From NCBI GenBank assembly GCA_030248295.1, contig JASANH010000082.1, forward strand, positions 124,001 through 188,000: DNA of 64,000 bases, in the 5' to 3' direction. Position numbers and translations under genes: made by a program. Within the stretch, counting starts at the first letter, position 1. Every line of letters starts with the position of its first letter. The DNA is from Mesodorylaimus sp. YZB2_4 (lineage: Eukaryota; Nematoda; Enoplea; Dorylaimida; Dorylaimidae). Positions 61,842 through 64,000 of this stretch are shown piece after piece. Below the pieces are notes generated by a model, which made no database searches, had not been told where the DNA came from, and saw nothing but the letters and a program-made list of their open reading frames with translations.

Positions 61842-62877
61842 ACTGTAACTGACCTAGGCTAGGGCGGCACCAAATTGCAAAAACCTTTTTTGCGCTTCCG
61901 ACAAACGATGTTACCCTTTTTTAGTTCTTTCCCGGGTTCGTGTACTCTAAACAAGGCCTAGGGAAAACTAAAATTTCGTGGAACCCGAACATTTTTCAAA
62001 CCGAAGTCAGCCTAGCCACACGTCATTTTCTTTTCGCCTGCAGTTTTTTGTTGCTGCTTCGTCAAAAATGGTCTAAAAAACCGGGCTCGTTGGGCCGCAG
62101 TCTCACGGGCAGCCCTGGGGTCCCTAAAGCCGAAGGCCGCATGGTCTTCATGGAAAAGTTGATAAGATCATCTCCAGTCATGTTTTATCCCAACATAAAC
62201 CATAAGCCCCCCTCGATGGTCATAGTTTGCTCGGCACAGCTGGAGTTGGCCTGAGTTCAAATCTGGCCGTCTGAAAACTTGGTCAAGCTCTCTCTGCGCC
62301 TTGCACGCCTGCTGATGGGTGACTCACCTTTCATCCCTCCAGGAGAGGTCTTATGGGGAGGGAGGTCCCCTCACGGGGCACACGGGGTAACCACCGACAT
62401 CGCGGGGTAGCGACTAACACGCACCCGTGCCCGGCACGCATCCCGGATCGACCCTAGTCGAAGGCAAGATAGGGTCAACTAACAAGCTCCCTAGCCCGCG
62501 GGTACTGGGCCAAAATCGACCCCCCCTTGGACCGACCACGATGGGTAAGAAAAGTCCGACCCATCAGACTATGGCTGAGAAAACGAGTGAATTGTCCCCA
62601 GCATGTGTTTTCATTCAATCATAGGGGGGGAACAAATTTTTTAACTTCAGGAGAGATGTCACTTTCACCTAACATTCAAATTTAAAAATGGCGGGGAAAT
62701 TCACGCTCAGTAAGCAATCACTTCCCGCACAAGGGCCTAGGCCTAACCTTACTATAACGACACGGGCGAATTCCGCATCCACCCTGACGACGTGAGCGCA
62801 GGGGGTCTGGATTAGGGGCCTTGTATAAGCAAGCCTGGCCTCCGACGGGAGGCCAGGCGAGTCTCGCGACTGAAACA
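61842..62877. other. Gene-free stretch
   Basis: Upstream of the proposed NAXE start. No coding exon, repeat pair or RNA gene is seen. A donor-like GTGAGT at 62328 (minus strand) follows an ATG-AAA-G but has the wrong phase for NAXE. Confidence 0.5.
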
Positions 62878-63158
62878 TCAAGACGATGGGTTGAGGCGGC
62901 CAAACAGGCCCCAGGTGCGCCCCCTCCAATACCTTATCACCGTCATATCATCGAGGCTGGGCAAGGCTGCCTGCTCTTCCACCTTCTTCCGCCTGCGGAA
63001 CGAGAACTTGGTGCCGAGCTGTCTCAACGGCAATGGCGAGACGGAATTGCTACGAGTCGATCTGCCAGTACCGCCATCGACACTGTGATGATCGCCGACC
63101 ACGGGCGTAGGTTGGTGATAGTGAGAGTCGTTTATGGAACTCATTGGCAACACGACTA
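62878..63158 (-). CDS. Unassigned coding-like exon
   Basis: On the minus strand a CTTTTGCCTAG acceptor is followed by a frame of about 90 codons (PMSSINDSHYHQPTPVVGDH ... FSFRRRKKVEEQ ... LPSLDDMT). The frame is rich in Ser, His and Asp, then basic, and looks constrained. It either stops at 62878 (ending GRLNPSS) or is spliced at GTGATAAG after 62941. It may be the last exon of a gene entering from the right, or the first exon of a gene starting at ATG 63144. I do not recognise the family. Confidence 0.35.
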
Positions 63159-64000
63159 GGCAAAAGCGGGTTTATTATCTGAACAAGAAACCAGGCCACG
63201 ACTAGTCCGACTAATGACTAGCTGCCAGCACGACCGAGCCGAGCCGAGCGTGTCAGATCGGCCTCGTTTCCTGCTAACTACACCACCCACTCTTCCAAAC
63301 CCGGCATTCATTTGATCCAAATGGGATCCACAAAAGAAGACATCCGACCGGAATTAGCTTCCACTAAAAACCATCATCTAGCTTGCTTCCCTCCATTCAT
63401 TCTACTCACACCAAAAAAAAAACAACCGACCAAATGCCACCAGCCACGACTGCACCGTGACGTGCATTCTCATTTCATTTTCAAGACCGAGTGCCCTTTC
63501 GCTCCAATGACTCCCAATAATACAATCTAACGAGTTGGCTTGCTCGTCAACGACACGACATTTCCTCACTGCCATCTTCAAACATGAAACATAGGCCACC
63601 CCCGAGCCAACATTAGTCTTACTCGACACTACTCCCCCCCCCCCCCCCAAATCAATATTCATGCCTTACTTCAAATATCGTACCGCGCCCATTTTCGAAT
63701 GCACAAATCGATCGATATTTCTCGTCTGCTTCACCAAATTCACAAAGATATACGACAATGAAATATATCGACCACCAATTATTGACATCGAGCTGCAACA
63801 AGTGATTTCAATCCTGGCCCAAATTTCACCAAAAAAGTGAACGATGCCTTGAAGCACAGTCAATCAAGGACAACCAAATCAAACGATTCGACACTTTATT
63901 CAAACCAGTTCAATTCCTATTAGAAGAACATTCAGGCAAAAAGTACAAAAAATAAGAATCTAACAGCGAATTCCATCCGCCGCAAAATCAATAAGTAGAC
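63159..64000. other. Right edge, possible 3' end of a neighbouring minus-strand gene
   Basis: A minus-strand AATAAA (plus-strand TTTATT near 63895) could be the polyadenylation signal of a gene lying beyond the window. A run of about 18 C occurs at 63632-63649. No exon is recognised; a plus-strand frame of 59 codons starting at 63661 has no family resemblance. Confidence 0.35.

Noticed and set aside
63661-63840. Plus-strand 59-codon frame starting MPYFKYRTAPIFEC
   Set aside because: No recognisable family, no splice or promoter support, and the flanking signals point to a minus-strand 3' end.

Overview
The window is nuclear DNA from a multicellular animal. Its genes are broken into many exons by short introns (mostly about 50-400 bp, GT-AG, with strong TTTTAG or TTTCAG acceptors), and there is no bacterial-style operon organisation. 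Proteins recognisable by family are all metazoan: a 284-residue muscle-type tropomyosin, syntrophin, SCAPER, ariadne-1, a TAB2/3 adaptor, a trophoblast-glycoprotein-like LRR receptor, COG5, Rab2, Rab8, DEK, an RPRD protein, TFIIA-gamma and NAXE. From memory of family sequences, the tropomyosin looks most like that of nematodes and other ecdysozoans, and the short introns with T-rich acceptors fit that too. I therefore infer a non-vertebrate ecdysozoan; the phylum cannot be fixed from the window.

Layout. 1-3700: no gene; transposon-like inverted repeats and G-rich tracts. 3747-6366 (-): COG5. 6370-10200: no gene; a 1.9 kb fold-back element and a second near-perfect inverted repeat. 10262-11461 (+): LRR membrane protein, one coding exon. 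11462-14579: little recognisable, one strong hairpin. 14580-21413 (-): tropomyosin with duplicated, mutually exclusive exon sets. 23250-25378 (+): Rab2. 26061-35179 (+): SCAPER, 28 exons, with at least two mobile-element-like insertions in introns. 35519-39388 (+): ariadne-1. 39773-42657 (-): syntrophin. 43358-46425 (+): RPRD-type CID protein. 46801-50246 (+): DEK. 51674-54853 (-): TAB2/3-like. 55416-56642 (+): TFIIA gamma, head-to-head with TAB2/3. 56976-58891 (-): Rab8. 60356-61841 (-): NAD(P)HX epimerase. About 62878-63158 (-): an unassigned coding-like exon.

The genes do not form one pathway. They are housekeeping and cell-structure genes: vesicle traffic (COG5, Rab2, Rab8, SCAPER), cytoskeleton and membrane scaffold (tropomyosin, syntrophin), ubiquitin signalling (ariadne-1, TAB2/3), transcription and chromatin (RPRD, DEK, TFIIA gamma), metabolite repair (NAXE) and a cell-surface receptor. 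Several are packed closely (SCAPER to ariadne-1 340 bp; RPRD to DEK 375 bp; TAB2/3 and TFIIA gamma starts 562 bp apart).

The most interesting signals are the tropomyosin exon arrays (two copies of exon 3, two of exon 4, three of exon 6, two terminal exons, two or three first exons), whose reading phases force one copy per set; an element of about 950 bp sitting five bases inside a SCAPER intron so that it touches the 5' splice site; several unrelated terminal-inverted-repeat elements; and two miRNA-like hairpins in RPRD introns. All exon joins were worked out by eye from reading frame, splice signals and family similarity. No alignment or search was run.
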